From the NCBI RefSeq assembly GCF_000227745.2, contig NC_018012.1, positions 2,969,501 to 3,033,500 on the forward strand: a stretch of DNA of 64,000 nucleotides. Reading direction: 5' to 3'. The DNA comes from Thiocystis violascens DSM 198 (lineage in GTDB: Bacteria > Pseudomonadota > Gammaproteobacteria > Chromatiales > Chromatiaceae). Of this stretch, positions 1 through 10,201 are shown in pieces. The number at the start of each line of letters is the position of its first letter. The first letter of the stretch is position 1. The position numbers were made by a program, and so were the translations under genes. A model generated the notes under the pieces. The model was given only the letters and a program-made list of their open reading frames with translations, was not told where the DNA came from and ran no database searches.

Positions 1-2113
1 CTCCCAGCGCCTGGATCAAGCCGGACTCCTCGGCTAACGGGATGAACTCGCTGGGTGACAGCATCCCACGTTCGGGATGCGTCCAGCGCACCAAGGCCTC
101 GGCACCGAACAGACGACCGACACGGTCCACCCGCGGCTGAAAATGCAGCACGAATTGGCCCTGCCCGATGCCGATCCGGAGTTCGTCCTTGAGCGCCCGG
201 CGCGCATCGACCGACACCTGCATGGATAGGTCGAAAAAACAGAGCCGATTGCGTCCGGATTGCTTGGCCCGGTACATGGCCAGATCCGCCCGGCTGAGCA
301 GTTCGTCGACGCTCGCCAGGCGCCCTTGGAACAGGATGACGCCAATGCTGGGCGTACTCAGATGGCGATGCTCGGCCAGTTGATAAGGCTCGCCAAGCTC
401 GACACGAATTTTCGCGCCAATCTCGGCGGCGACATTCCTGGCATCGTCGGTGTTTTCGCCGAGATCCTCCAGCATGACCACGAACTCGTCGCCGCCCAGC
501 CGCGCCACGGTATCCACATCGCGCACGGCTCCCAGCAGACGCCGCGCAACATCCTGCAACAGCAGATCGCCAGTGGCATGACCGTAGGTATCGTTGAGTT
601 CCTTGAAACGATCCAGATCGAGAAAGAGCAGCGCACCAACTTGACGTGTGCGCTCGCTCACGATCATGGCGTGTTCCAGACGATCAAGGAGGAGTCGCCG
701 ATTGGGCAGCGCGGTCAGTGCATCGTAGAAAGCGAGGTGCTGGATGGCATCCTCGGCGGCCTTGCGCTCGGTGATATCGTGCAGCGTGGCCACATAATGA
801 GTGACCTGGCCATCGCCGCCTTTCAAGGCGGTAATGCCGAGCCACTCCGGATAGACTTCACCGTTTTTGCGCCGGTTCCAGATTTCGCCTTTCCATGAAC
901 CCGTCGCATCGATACTCGACCACATGGCGGCGTAAAAGTCGCGGTCATGACGCCCGGACTTGAGCAGGCGCGGGGTCTGGCCGATCACCTCCTCGCTCGC
1001 ATAACCGGTGGTCTCGATAAATGCCTGATTGACCCGCAGGATCACCTGATTGGCATCGGTGATCAGGATACCCTCCTGGGCATTGAAGACGGCGGCGGCA
1101 ATCCGCAGTTCGATTTCGGCCTGCTTGCGTTCGGTGACATCGATATGTACGCCGATCATCCGTCGCGGCATTCCCTCGGGCGTCTGTTCGATGACCTGCC
1201 CCCGATCCAGGATCCATTTATACCCACCATCCTGGCAGAGCATGCGATGCTCGGATTCGTAGAACGGCGACTCGCCATCGAGGTGGCGCATCAGTACCCC
1301 ATGCACCGCCGCCAGATCCTCCGGGTGTACTCGCGTCTTCCATTCCGTAAGGGTCGGAGCAATCTCATCCTCGGCGTATCCGAGCATCGCTTTCCACATT
1401 GGCGAATAGAATACCCGACCGGTATCCAGATCCCAATCCTCGATCTCCCAATCCCACAGCCCCTGACCGCTCCCTTCGATTGCAAAACGCCAGCGCAGCT
1501 CATTGGTCTGGATTTGACGTTGCTGCGACTCGGCCTGCAGACGCAGTCGCACGTTTTCCTCCAGATACGCCTGGATACGGGTAGCGATCACGGCCAGAAC
1601 CAGCAGGAACAAGAGGACGATCAGGCCCATCGTCAAGGCGAGTTCCGCCGGATCGAGCAGAAACCGAGCCGACAGTGGCGCAAGCAGTGGAATCACGAAG
1701 AACAGCGTGGCAACCCGGTCGATGGCCAGCGCAGTAATCGCGGCCGCGCTGATCCCCGCCATGGCGAAGGCGACGAACGTTTCGTACACCGGATCCCCGG
1801 ACTGGCACAGAAAGACCGCACCCACGCCCCAGGTCAGACCGCTCGCCAGGGTTCCAAGCCGAAAACGCCACAGCCAATGGGCGTCCAGCGCCCTATCCTG
1901 CTCTGGCAGACGACGGAAAAAAACGACGAGTCCGGCGCGCCCGAGCAGCCCCAGGATCATCGTCGCCAGCCAGATCAGAAGACCATTCCGCGGAACCAGA
2001 TTCCAGTGCAGGACGACCATCATCACGGCCGTCATGCCCCCCACGGCCAGCAGGAATGGCGATCCGGCATAGAGAAACAGTACCTTTTCCGACTGAATAT
2101 CGCGCGCATGCAT
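1..2113 (-). CDS. Membrane PAS-GGDEF-EAL c-di-GMP protein (3' end off window)
   Basis: Reading from 2113 towards 1 gives an open frame without a stop, so the C-terminus lies outside the window. The start ATG at 2113 follows a clear AGGAGGG. The first ~190 residues hold about five or six hydrophobic segments (a membrane sensor region). Two PAS domains follow (~205-320 and ~335-450); each ends in a typical I/V-T-E-R-K linker. A GGDEF domain has its RLGGDEFV signature near residue 540. An EAL domain begins after ~600, with GAEALVRW near residue 672. The GGDEF motif is intact, so diguanylate cyclase activity is possible, and the EAL start carries the usual E-A-L. Whether the protein makes or breaks c-di-GMP cannot be told from this fragment. 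The signal it senses is unknown. Confidence 0.9.
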   Translation of the reverse strand, partial: MHARDIQSEKVLFLYAGSPFLLAVGGMTAVMMVVLHWNLVPRNGLLIWLATMILGLLGRAGLVVFFRRLPEQDRALDAHWLWRFRLGTLASGLTWGVGAVFLCQSGDPVYETFVAFAMAGISAAAITALAIDRVATLFFVIPLLAPLSARFLLDPAELALTMGLIVLLFLLVLAVIATRIQAYLEENVRLRLQAESQQRQIQTNELRWRFAIEGSGQGLWDWEIEDWDLDTGRVFYSPMWKAMLGYAEDEIAPTLTEWKTRVHPEDLAAVHGVLMRHLDGESPFYESEHRMLCQDGGYKWILDRGQVIEQTPEGMPRRMIGVHIDVTERKQAEIELRIAAAVFNAQEGILITDANQVILRVNQAFIETTGYASEEVIGQTPRLLKSGRHDRDFYAAMWSSIDATGSWKGEIWNRRKNGEVYPEWLGITALKGGDGQVTHYVATLHDITERKAAEDAIQHLAFYDALTALPNRRLLLDRLEHAMIVSERTRQVGALLFLDLDRFKELNDTYGHATGDLLLQDVARRLLGAVRDVDTVARLGGDEFVVMLEDLGENTDDARNVAAEIGAKIRVELGEPYQLAEHRHLSTPSIGVILFQGRLASVDELLSRADLAMYRAKQSGRNRLCFFDLSMQVSVDARRALKDELRIGIGQGQFVLHFQPRVDRVGRLFGAEALVRWTHPERGMLSPSEFIPLAEESGLIQALG

Positions 2114-2505
2114 GGCCTAGGATCCCTCCTCGAATCGTTGCGGATTTCGATCCGGCAAGATGCTAAAGCGTGTCTGATCCAACCGTCACGGGTCAGAGCG
2201 GATCGGTCGGATCGCTTGCGGCGACACAAGCCGTCCTGGACACGGTTTTATACGACACGGAGACGAGCAACGACCAAGCCAGCAGTCGGCGGAAGACAGA
2301 ACACAGGATTGGATCTGAATGAATACACCGAACGAAGAGATCGAGTCAGGGCTTCGCACCATCACTCAAGCCGACATCCACACCACCAAGCCCGGGAAAC
2401 GCTACCTTGGATCTCGAATCGTCCAACATCAATGCGTCGATTCTAGGCTTCGGTCGCAGGAAGGGAACGCGAAAATACAAAGAATGCGAACAACGTCACA
2501 TCTCG
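2114..2505. other. Intergenic region upstream of the GGDEF-EAL gene
   Basis: No convincing gene is present between the minE stop and the start of the GGDEF-EAL gene; short open frames here have no ribosome-binding site or recognisable product. On the minus strand a TATAAA lies at 2252-2247, which could be the -10 of the downstream gene, but no good -35 sits at the right distance. No terminator with a clear U-tract was seen behind minE. Confidence 0.4.
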
Positions 2506-2775
2506 TCAAAGCTCATGATGGCTCGCATCGGGCAGGATGATATTGAGTTCCAACACCTCATGCGACTCTTCCTGCTCATAGTTCACGGTGACGGCATCCA
2601 TATCGACATCGACGTATTTTCGAATGACGGCCAGGATTTCCCGTTGCAGTTGAGGCAGATAGGAGGGACGACTGCGCGCGGCACGATCATGCGCCACCAG
2701 GATCTGCAGCCGCTCCTTGGCGACATTCGCGGAGCCTTTCGGCTGAGTGGAGCGGAAGTAGTCGAGCAAGCCCAT
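2506..2775 (-). CDS. minE: Cell division topological specificity factor MinE
   Basis: 89 residues, the usual MinE length. MinE stimulates the MinD ATPase at the membrane and drives pole-to-pole Min oscillation, so that MinCD blocks FtsZ only away from midcell. The N-terminus is the amphipathic membrane-binding segment (MGLLDYF). The conserved KERLQILVAHDR stretch, the MinD-contact helix/strand, follows around residues 20-32. The C-terminal dimerisation half includes SYLPQLQREILAVIRKYV. The gene starts 3 bases after the minD stop, so it is the last gene of minC-minD-minE. Confidence 0.97.
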   Translation of the reverse strand: MGLLDYFRSTQPKGSANVAKERLQILVAHDRAARSRPSYLPQLQREILAVIRKYVDVDMDAVTVNYEQEESHEVLELNIILPDASHHEL

Positions 2776-2778
2776 GGG

Positions 2779-3588
2779 TTACCCTCTGAATAAGCGGCTC
2801 AGGAAGCCTTTCTTCTCCGTATGAAGGAACCGGTGCGGCACCTCCTCCCCAAGATAGCGCGCCACCATGTCGCCATAGGCCTGCCCGGCGTCGCTTTCGC
2901 GGTCCAGAATCACGGGGCTGCCGGAATTTGAGGCGGTCAGCACCGCCTTGGATTCCGGAATGATACCGAGCAGATTCAAGGAGAGAATTTCCTGAACATC
3001 CTCGACACTCAGCATCTCGCCACTTTCGACCCGAGCGGGGTCATAGCGGGTCAGGAGCAGGAATTCGCGGATGGGGTCGTCGTTGGTCTCGGCGCGCCGT
3101 GACTTGCTCGACAGGATGCCCAGCATGCGATCGGAATCGCGCACCGAGGAAACCTCCGGGTTCGTCACCACCACGGCATCATCGGCAAAATACATGGCCA
3201 TGGTGGCGCCATGTTCGATGCCGGCCGGCGAATCGCAGACGATGAAATCGTAGACCTGGGACAACTCCTCCAGGATCCGGCCCACCCCTTCCTTCGTCAG
3301 CGCGTCCTTATCCCGCGTCTGGGAGGCCGGCAGGACATAGAGATGATCGCAACGTTTGTCGCGGATCAATGCCTGGTTGAGATTGGCCTCCTGATTGATG
3401 ACATTGACGAAGTCATAGACGACGCGCCGCTCGCACCCCATGATCAGATCCAGGTTGCGCAGGCCGACATCGAAGTCGATGACCACCGTTCGTTTGCCCC
3501 GTTGAGCCAGCCCCATCGCCAGAGCGGCGGCGGTGGTTGTCTTGCCGACCCCGCCCTTGCCCGAGGTGATCACGATAATTCTCGCCAA
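2779..3588 (-). CDS. minD: Septum-site determining ATPase MinD
   Basis: ParA/MinD-type ATPase that binds the membrane as an ATP dimer and recruits MinC and MinE. The deviant Walker A KGGVGKTT lies at about residues 11-18 with the signature lysine. The C-terminus ends in an amphipathic membrane-targeting helix (KKGFLSRLFRG). I place the start at a TTG at 3588 because it gives the family-standard beginning (M)ARIIVITSGKGG and 269 residues, and AAGGAGGG lies about 8 bases upstream. The frame stays open to an ATG at 3648, but that would add 20 residues absent from the family. A GTG at 3594 is too close to the ribosome-binding site. Confidence 0.96.
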   Translation of the reverse strand: MARIIVITSGKGGVGKTTTAAALAMGLAQRGKRTVVIDFDVGLRNLDLIMGCERRVVYDFVNVINQEANLNQALIRDKRCDHLYVLPASQTRDKDALTKEGVGRILEELSQVYDFIVCDSPAGIEHGATMAMYFADDAVVVTNPEVSSVRDSDRMLGILSSKSRRAETNDDPIREFLLLTRYDPARVESGEMLSVEDVQEILSLNLLGIIPESKAVLTASNSGSPVILDRESDAGQAYGDMVARYLGEEVPHRFLHTEKKGFLSRLFRG

Positions 3589-3711
3589 GGTCACACCCTC
3601 CTTAAAGGGATCTGTTCCGTTGCCCGGTTCTGAAGATGCCGACTGCACGTCGATGTTTGCCGCATTGCGCGCACCCTGCTTTGCGAAAATCCACGCGCGA
3701 TGGGCATAGGA

Positions 3712-4512
3712 TTAAAGTTTTTCGATACGCAGGATCTTCTGATCCAGAAAGATCTGGACCGGAAACCCGCGCATTTCCGCTGGAATATTCTCGCTGACCC
3801 GGTAATGACCGGCAATCGAAACCAACTCCGCCTGCAGATCCTGACAGAAAATGCGCGCATCGAGGTTACCGTTCATGCCGGCAAGCGCACGGCCACGCAG
3901 TGGGCCGTAAACATGGATGTTGCCATCCGCCATCAGTTCGGCCCCCGAACTCACGGCCGCGATAATGGAAAGATCGCCACCCGAGGCATAGACCCGTTGC
4001 CCCGAACGGACCGGCCGCGCCACGACCATGGAACCTGTGTTCGCCTTTCGCGTCGGCGGTTCGCCCTTCGAGACACCCGAAGACCGGGGCTGCAACTGCT
4101 GCGCCTCAAGCTCGGTTCCGGCATCGGATTCGGGCGAATTCGCATTGGCGGCGGATTTGCCGGCACGCACGTAGGAATCGCGCAGAATCGCAAGCTCCAG
4201 CGCCTCCGCCGCCGCATTTTGCTCCTGATTTCCGCCTCGCACACCGAACGGAATCATGCCATATCCGCGTAACAGCCCGACCAGCAACGGCAGACCCACC
4301 GTCCCGGCATCGGACGGAAAATCGCTTAAATCGATCACGACCGGGGTGTTGTGGAAAAAATCGGGCGCCTGTTCGACCTTGGCACCCAATCGGATCGCCA
4401 CCGCATCGATATCGCTATCGATCAGCCGAATGATGGGCAGCGTGAAACTTGCCGCCTTCAGTTCAAAGCCTTTTGAAGCGTCTGCCACCTTGTTCGGAGA
4501 ATTCACTGCCAT
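3712..4512 (-). CDS. minC: Septum-site determining protein MinC
   Basis: FtsZ polymerisation inhibitor recruited by MinD. The N-terminal domain (about residues 10-110, FELKAASFTLPIIRL onward) is the FtsZ-interacting part. A variable linker rich in A, E and S separates it from the C-terminal beta-helix domain (about 165-266) with the typical RSGQRVYA and GNIHVYGPLRGRALAG repeats. The frame is open up to an ATG at 4605; I prefer ATG 4512, which begins MAVNSPNKV just before the conserved domain and gives 266 residues. Neither start has a strong ribosome-binding site, so the start is uncertain. First gene of minCDE; 123 bases separate it from minD. Confidence 0.93.
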   Translation of the reverse strand: MAVNSPNKVADASKGFELKAASFTLPIIRLIDSDIDAVAIRLGAKVEQAPDFFHNTPVVIDLSDFPSDAGTVGLPLLVGLLRGYGMIPFGVRGGNQEQNAAAEALELAILRDSYVRAGKSAANANSPESDAGTELEAQQLQPRSSGVSKGEPPTRKANTGSMVVARPVRSGQRVYASGGDLSIIAAVSSGAELMADGNIHVYGPLRGRALAGMNGNLDARIFCQDLQAELVSIAGHYRVSENIPAEMRGFPVQIFLDQKILRIEKL

Positions 4513-4681
4513 GATGTTGGACTCGGGCGTCGGACGCCCCTGACCCCGCGCTGTCTTGATTCGACTATCGCCATCCGATGCCTCATGCAAGCGAGTCTGC
4601 CTCATACCCTATAATGCTAACCGCTGTCCGCTTGGCATCCTAGCGTAAGACGTTCGACGTGTGTCTCGAATGACGCGCGGC

Positions 4682-5026
4682 TTATCCAGGCGGCCACTGC
4701 AACGGACGCCCTCCCAGGACATGCAGGTGCAGATGATACACGGTCTGACCGGCGCCCGCGTTGCAATTGACGACGGTTCGATAACCGCTCTCGGCGATTC
4801 CCTCCCGCGCCGCCATCTTGGCCGCGACGAGAAACAAATGACCGATCAACGCCGCATCCTCGGGTTGCACATCGTTGAGGGTCGGAATCGGTTTGCGCGG
4901 GATCACCAGAAGATGCACGGGCGCCTGCGGGTTGATATCCCGAAAGGCGACCACCTCATCGTCTTCATACAGAAGATCGACAGGGATCTCACCGGAAGCG
5001 ATCTTGCCGAACAGCGTCTCGGACAT
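4682..5026 (-). CDS. HIT-family (HinT-like) nucleotide hydrolase
   Basis: Histidine-triad protein of the HinT branch, a small dimeric enzyme that hydrolyses purine nucleoside phosphoramidates and acyl-AMPs. The active-site triad HLHLHVLGG lies near the C-terminus (about residues 98-106). The conserved N-terminal FGKIASGEIPVDLLYEDD and the VIPRKPIPTL segment are both present. Start ATG at 5026 (MSETLFGKI), preceded by GAGG; the frame is open further upstream but that region has no family match. 114 residues, normal for HinT. It stands alone between minC and recR on the same strand. Confidence 0.93.
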   Translation of the reverse strand: MSETLFGKIASGEIPVDLLYEDDEVVAFRDINPQAPVHLLVIPRKPIPTLNDVQPEDAALIGHLFLVAAKMAAREGIAESGYRTVVNCNAGAGQTVYHLHLHVLGGRPLQWPPG

Positions 5027-5164
5027 GAATCTTGCCCTCATTCCCTGTTCGCCGGCTTGAGGCCGGTCACCAGGGGAGTCATGAATGGATTGAAACGTCG
5101 CGCGCCACACTAACGCCCATCAAACCGCCTTTATCCTGTTATTGACGCGCGTCGACACAGGGCT

Positions 5165-5761
5165 TTAAAGGTCACGGCGTCCGGCAAAGGCCAGCGCCAG
5201 CGTCCCCCCGTCGACATGCTCCAGTTCGCCGCCCAGCGGTACCCCATGGGCGATACGGGTGATCTTCACCCCATGGCGGGCGGCGAAATCGGCAATGAAC
5301 TGCGCCGTCGCACTGCCCTCCACGGTCGGACTGATGGCCAGGATCACCTCCATGATCGATTCGTCTCGTAAACGGCCTTCCAGTACATCGAGCCCCAGTT
5401 CATCGGGGCCGATTCCATCGAGCGGCGAGAGCCGCCCCCCGAGCACGAAATAGAGACCGCGAAAATCGGTCGCCTGATCGATGGCGACGATCTCGGAGGG
5501 CTGCTCGACCACGCAGAGCAGGCTCGCATCGCGTTTGGGATTGGCGCAGATCCCGCACAGATCATGTTCGCTCAGGGTTCGGCAGCGCCGACAGCTCTGG
5601 ACCCGGGCCATGGCGTCCGCCATGACGCGCGCCAGACGGGCACCGCCCTCCCGATCGCGCTCCAGCAGATGGAAGGCCATCCGCTGCGCCGATTTCGGCC
5701 CAACGCCCGGCAGACAGCGCAGGGCATCGATCAACTGATTCAGCAAGGAGCGCTCGGCCAT
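5165..5761 (-). CDS. recR: Recombination mediator RecR
   Basis: 198 residues. RecR works with RecO (and RecF) to load RecA at single-stranded gaps. The order is standard: an N-terminal helix-hairpin-helix ([17 protein letters not shown], ~17-33), a four-cysteine zinc finger (CRRC...CGIC, ~57-72), a Toprim domain starting [13 protein letters not shown] and a C-terminal dimerisation segment. It follows ybaB with a 16-base gap, giving the widespread dnaX-ybaB-recR arrangement. The ribosome-binding site is weak, which suggests coupling to ybaB translation. Confidence 0.97.
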   Translation of the reverse strand: MAERSLLNQLIDALRCLPGVGPKSAQRMAFHLLERDREGGARLARVMADAMARVQSCRRCRTLSEHDLCGICANPKRDASLLCVVEQPSEIVAIDQATDFRGLYFVLGGRLSPLDGIGPDELGLDVLEGRLRDESIMEVILAISPTVEGSATAQFIADFAARHGVKITRIAHGVPLGGELEHVDGGTLALAFAGRRDL

Positions 5762-5777
5762 GACGGAGATCGATCGC

Positions 5778-6101
5778 TTAGAAAGGGAGCTTCATGCCCG
5801 GCGGCAGCGGCATCCCGGCGGTCAGCTCGGCCATGTTTTCCTTGACCTTCTCGGCGATGCGCTGAGTCGCCGCGTTGACCGCCGCCGTGATCAGGTCTTC
5901 CAGCATCTCCTTGTCGTCGCCCATGAGCGAGGGATCGATCTCGACCCGTTTGACCTGATGCTGGCCGGTCATGGTGATCTTGACCATGCCGCCGCCGGCC
6001 TCGCCAATGACCTCTTCCTGCGCCAGTCGCACCTGTGCCTGTTGCATTTCTTCCTGCATCTTCTGCGCCTGCTTGAGCAAGCCACCGAGTCCAGCCTTCA
6101 T
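5778..6101 (-). CDS. ybaB: YbaB/EbfC nucleoid-associated protein
   Basis: Small dimeric DNA-binding protein of the YbaB/EbfC family. 107 residues, close to the E. coli protein (109). The sequence begins [19 protein letters not shown], the typical helical N-terminus, and ends with a proline-rich tail ([10 protein letters not shown]). Start at ATG 6101: GAGG lies 9 bases upstream, which rules against the ATG at 6116 and the long open frame above it. It lies between dnaX and recR. Its exact role is not settled for the family. Confidence 0.96.
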   Translation of the reverse strand: MKAGLGGLLKQAQKMQEEMQQAQVRLAQEEVIGEAGGGMVKITMTGQHQVKRVEIDPSLMGDDKEMLEDLITAAVNAATQRIAEKVKENMAELTAGMPLPPGMKLPF

Positions 6102-6151
6102 AACGATCGACCTCATGGTGAAAAATTGGAGCACTCGTGCCCTTACGCCAG

Positions 6152-6171
6152 GCCCGCGCCTGGGCGCGGGC
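6152..6171. other. Strong hairpin between dnaX and ybaB
   Basis: GCCCGCGC (6152-6159) pairs with GCGCGGGC (6164-6171) around a CTGG loop. There is no U-tract on either strand, so it is not a classical terminator. It lies between dnaX and ybaB and could stabilise or pause the transcript. Confidence 0.45.
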
Positions 6172-6217
6172 AGAGAGAGAACAAATTTAGCGATGCGTTG
6201 GCCGCGAAGGAATCGCG

Positions 6218-7894
6218 TCAATCCGCTGGCGTGATACTCCCCGGCACCCACTCCGCGGCGAGACGCTCGCGCAACTGCTCGGCCACCGGATCCGACCGCA
6301 TGCTGTCCACCGCGGCGCGCTGACGCTCGTCGGCCTCGCGCGCCCGACGCTGCGCCAGGGTCTCCTGGCGGGGATGCGCAACCTGGATGTCGAGTTTGAC
6401 CGCCGTGCCCAACGCCTGCTCCAGGGCCTCGCGCAGTCGCGTCTCGGCGCTTGCGACCCGCAGATTCTCGGCGGCCGGATCCAGTGTCAGGGCCAACCGC
6501 CCCTGCGTCCATTCCAAAAATCCGCAATGATGCGCGAGTTGGCTGGGAATCCCCTTGAGCGGGAGTCGCGCCACCAACTGCTGCCAGTCGGCCGCGGATT
6601 CGAGCGTCACCGTCTCCGTGCGCGACGCGGCATGTACCGCGACCGGACCGGCCGGCAAGGCGCCCGCCGGCGATGGATTCGGGACAGACGACACCGAAGC
6701 CCGCGTGCTGACGGGCGGCAACTCTGGCTCGACAGGCCGGGGCCCACTGCCCGGAGCGGCGCGATCTCCCGCCGCCGGTCGCGGCGACCGAGCGGATTCG
6801 CCCAACCCCGCCGCCGGACGAAAGGCCAGCGCGCGCAACAAGACCATCTCGAACCCGGCGCGCGGATCCGGCGCCAACGGTAGATCCCGCTGTCCGGTCA
6901 GCGCCACCTGATAATAAAGTTGGACATCCTCGGCGGGGAGCGCGGCGGCCAGCGCGGCCAATCGCGCCTGATCCGGATCGTCCGCCGCCAGGATTCCCGG
7001 CACCTGTTGAATCAGCGCGATCCGATGCAGCAGGGTGATCGTTTCACGCAGCAATTCCCCGAAGTCCGGCGTCAGCGCCGCGGCCCGTTCGATCTCGGCG
7101 AGCACGCGCGCCCCGTCCGCCGCCGCCAGCGCATCCAGCAGATCGAGCACCAGGTCGCCGCTGACGGTCCCGAGCATGGCCCGCACCTCGTCCTCGACGA
7201 CCCGTCCGCCGCCGAAGGCGATCGCCTGATCGAGCAGACTCAAACCGTCGCGCATACTGCCATCGGCGGCACGGGCAAGCAATGGCAGCGCAGTCGACTC
7301 GAATTCGAGGCCCTCGGTGCTTAGAACATGACGCAGACGCTCCGCGATCTCGCCCGGCAGGAGACGACGCAGATTGAATTGCAAACAGCGCGAGAGCACC
7401 GTGACCGGCACCTTTTGCGGGTCCGTGGTGGCGAGCAGAAATTTCACATGCGGCGGCGGCTCCTCCAGCGTTTTCAACAGCGCGTTAAAACTGTGGGAGG
7501 AAAACATGTGCACCTCGTCGATGAGATACACCTTGAAACGCGCCCGCGCCGGGGCATAGGGAACGTTATCGAGCAACTCGCGGGTCTGATCGACCTTGGT
7601 GCGGGAGGCCGCGTCCACTTCCAGCAGATCCACGAACCGGCCGCTATCGATCTCCCGGCAGGCCGAGCAAACGCCGCAGGGCCGCGAACCGATGCCTTCC
7701 TCGCAATTCAGCGCCTTGGACAGGATCCGCGCCAGCGTGGTCTTGCCGACACCTCGTGTCCCGGTGAACAGATAGGCGTGATGGAGTTGGTCGCGGTCGA
7801 GCGCATTGGACAGCGCGCGCACGACATGCTGCTGTCCGACCATATCGTCGAACGATTTGGGACGCCATTTGCGGGCGAGCACCTGGTAGGACAT
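6218..7894 (-). CDS. dnaX: DNA polymerase III subunit tau (DnaX)
   Basis: Clamp-loader ATPase that couples the replicative polymerases and loads the beta clamp. Walker A GTRGVGKT is at residues 45-52. Zinc-binding cysteines at 64, 73, 76 and 79 match the E. coli positions exactly. The Walker B motif ([10 protein letters not shown]) and the sensor region follow, and a Pro/Ala/Arg-rich linker leads to the polymerase-binding tau domain (~455-555). Start ATG 7894 ([12 protein letters not shown]); the frame remains open to 8062, but that part overlaps the upstream leader and has no homology. 558 residues. I see no A-rich slippery heptamer, so an E. coli-type frameshift to gamma is not apparent. 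Confidence 0.97.
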   Translation of the reverse strand: MSYQVLARKWRPKSFDDMVGQQHVVRALSNALDRDQLHHAYLFTGTRGVGKTTLARILSKALNCEEGIGSRPCGVCSACREIDSGRFVDLLEVDAASRTKVDQTRELLDNVPYAPARARFKVYLIDEVHMFSSHSFNALLKTLEEPPPHVKFLLATTDPQKVPVTVLSRCLQFNLRRLLPGEIAERLRHVLSTEGLEFESTALPLLARAADGSMRDGLSLLDQAIAFGGGRVVEDEVRAMLGTVSGDLVLDLLDALAAADGARVLAEIERAAALTPDFGELLRETITLLHRIALIQQVPGILAADDPDQARLAALAAALPAEDVQLYYQVALTGQRDLPLAPDPRAGFEMVLLRALAFRPAAGLGESARSPRPAAGDRAAPGSGPRPVEPELPPVSTRASVSSVPNPSPAGALPAGPVAVHAASRTETVTLESAADWQQLVARLPLKGIPSQLAHHCGFLEWTQGRLALTLDPAAENLRVASAETRLREALEQALGTAVKLDIQVAHPRQETLAQRRAREADERQRAAVDSMRSDPVAEQLRERLAAEWVPGSITPAD

Positions 7895-8031
7895 GCGCGA
7901 CTTGAATTGGCCGGATTGGTGGTAAGCGAACGCTTGGGATGGACGCCAGTGTAACAGATGACGTTCTGTCCGGATGACTTGCCGAACCCACCCCGGAACT
8001 CTGCACGGAGATTCAGGATCGCGGTGAGGGC

Positions 8032-8143
8032 GGCGGCCCACGCCAGCCACACCCCGGCACACGCTTCAACCGCTGCGGCTGCTCCCTTCCGGGCCTGACC
8101 GGGTTCACGGTCTCGCGTTGCGAGGGGACCGACGCAGGCCACC
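8032..8143 (-). ncRNA. ffs: Signal recognition particle RNA, small bacterial (4.5S)
   Basis: On the minus strand the segment carries the invariant SRP domain IV: GGTCAGGCCCGGAAGGGAGCAGCC, split here as GGTCAGGCC, the GGAA tetraloop, and GGGAGCAGCC with the asymmetric loop. The flanks CGCAACGC and GCGTGTGCCGGG also match the E. coli RNA. The ends pair as GGTGGCC (8143-8137) with GGCCGCC (8038-8032), which sets a molecule of about 112 nt, close to the E. coli length (114). It binds Ffh for co-translational membrane targeting. It lies between argB and dnaX, a common place next to dnaX. Confidence 0.96.
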
Positions 8144-8219
8144 ATAACGCGATGTCTCGGGCAAGCCCGAATGCGAGCGGCGCAGAGTAACAAAGACCGT
8201 CAGGTAAGACAAATGCCTT

Positions 8220-9131
<912 letters not shown>

Positions 9132-9141
9132 CTAAAGCGGG

Positions 9142-9699
9142 CTAATTACACCATTGCTGTTCACACGGCTCACCGTCATGGTTGCCGTCCATCCGCGTAT
9201 CGGGACAGTGCCGAAGAAAATACTCCGCTTCCGCACAGGACGTCATCTGAGAACAATGGGTGCGGCCATCGCACTGAAATGTCTGAGCAGACACGGCGGG
9301 TTCGGGATTCCGGTCCACGATCTCATCGACAAACTCCGGCATGGCCAGGGTCGCGGAACCGTTCGGCCAGAACGACGAGTAGGCAGAGACGCCGATGGCG
9401 CCGATGACCAGCAACCCCAACACCCTGGAAAGTGGATTGCGGCGCGGCTTGGAAGCGGTCGTGCGACGGATCGACCGTGGAGTGATCTGACGGCTTGGGT
9501 ACAGCACACGCACAGCACGCTTTTTGCTGTCGTCACCCAATTCCACCTCGAAGGAGACTGGCTCACTGATGGATGGACGTGAGCCGTCTTTTGGAAAAGC
9601 GGAAATATGAACGAAGATTTCATCATCCCCTTGCGCTGGAGTAATGAACCCAAATCCTCGATCATCATTCCACTTGGTCAGCGTGCCGTGAACTCGCAT
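9142..9699 (-). CDS. Cold-shock domain / membrane segment / Excalibur-like protein
   Basis: 185 residues from ATG 9699, which follows AGGAG at good spacing; an upstream extension of the frame overlaps dut and is rejected. Residues ~1-68 are a cold-shock domain (GTLTKWNDDRGFGFI with the RNP1-like GFGFI, then DEIFVHISAF). A basic linker precedes one membrane segment (~92-112, SRVLGLLVIGAIGVSAYSSFW). The C-terminal ~45 residues are cysteine-rich and end DGNHDGEPCEQQWC, matching the Excalibur calcium-binding pattern DxDxDGxxCE. The nucleic-acid-binding part would be cytoplasmic and the calcium-binding part periplasmic. Function unknown. It sits between argB and dut on the same strand. Confidence 0.8.
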   Translation of the reverse strand: MRVHGTLTKWNDDRGFGFITPAQGDDEIFVHISAFPKDGSRPSISEPVSFEVELGDDSKKRAVRVLYPSRQITPRSIRRTTASKPRRNPLSRVLGLLVIGAIGVSAYSSFWPNGSATLAMPEFVDEIVDRNPEPAVSAQTFQCDGRTHCSQMTSCAEAEYFLRHCPDTRMDGNHDGEPCEQQWCN

Positions 9700-9742
9700 G
9701 GTTATCGCTCCTGATTCAAAATGCCACGCCTTAAACCGCCTC

Positions 9743-10201
9743 TCACCGCGTCCCGGTATGCCCAAACCCCCCGCTACCGCGCGACGACGCCTGAAACTCG
9801 TCGACCAGCACCAAGTCGGCGCGCAGCACGGGAACCAGCACCAATTGGGCAATCCGTTCGCCGATCTCGATCCGAAATGGCGTGTCGCTCCGGTTCCAGC
9901 AGGACACCAGCAGCGGCCCCTGATAATCGGAGTCGATCAGACCCACCAGATTGCCGAGCACGATGCCATGCCGGTGTCCAAGCCCTGAGCGGGGCAGAAT
10001 CATACCCGCGACACCCGGTTCGGCGATATGCACCGCCATGCCGGTCGGCAGGAGTTCGCAGCCCCCCGGCGGCAGATCCAGCGGCGTCTCCAGCATCGCC
10101 CGCAGGTCGAGCCCGGCCGAGCCCTCGGTCGCGTAGTGCGGCAGCGGAAACTCGCGGCCCAGCCGCGGATCGAGAATTTTGACCTCAAGTCGATGCAACA
10201 T
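9743..10201 (-). CDS. dut: dUTP diphosphatase Dut
   Basis: Trimeric dUTPase, which hydrolyses dUTP to dUMP and PPi and keeps uracil out of DNA. 152 residues. The five motifs appear in order: AGLDLRA (1), PRSGLG (2), [11 protein letters not shown] with the catalytic aspartate (3), [10 protein letters not shown] (4) and the C-terminal [11 protein letters not shown] that closes over the active site (5). The start overlaps the end of coaBC by 17 bases, the usual coaBC-dut coupling. Confidence 0.97.
   Translation of the reverse strand: MLHRLEVKILDPRLGREFPLPHYATEGSAGLDLRAMLETPLDLPPGGCELLPTGMAVHIAEPGVAGMILPRSGLGHRHGIVLGNLVGLIDSDYQGPLLVSCWNRSDTPFRIEIGERIAQLVLVPVLRADLVLVDEFQASSRGSGGFGHTGTR

Noticed and set aside
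947..2446. 499-residue plus-strand ORF opposite the GGDEF-EAL gene
   Set aside because: It lies antisense to a frame with clear PAS, GGDEF and EAL motifs and has low-complexity Arg/Gln composition, no ribosome-binding site and no recognisable domain.
4610..4615. Perfect TATAAT on the plus strand upstream of minC
   Set aside because: No plus-strand gene follows and no -35 lies at the right distance; chance match.
7895..8062. N-terminal extension of DnaX
   Set aside because: No similarity to DnaX; ATG 7894 gives the canonical [12 protein letters not shown].
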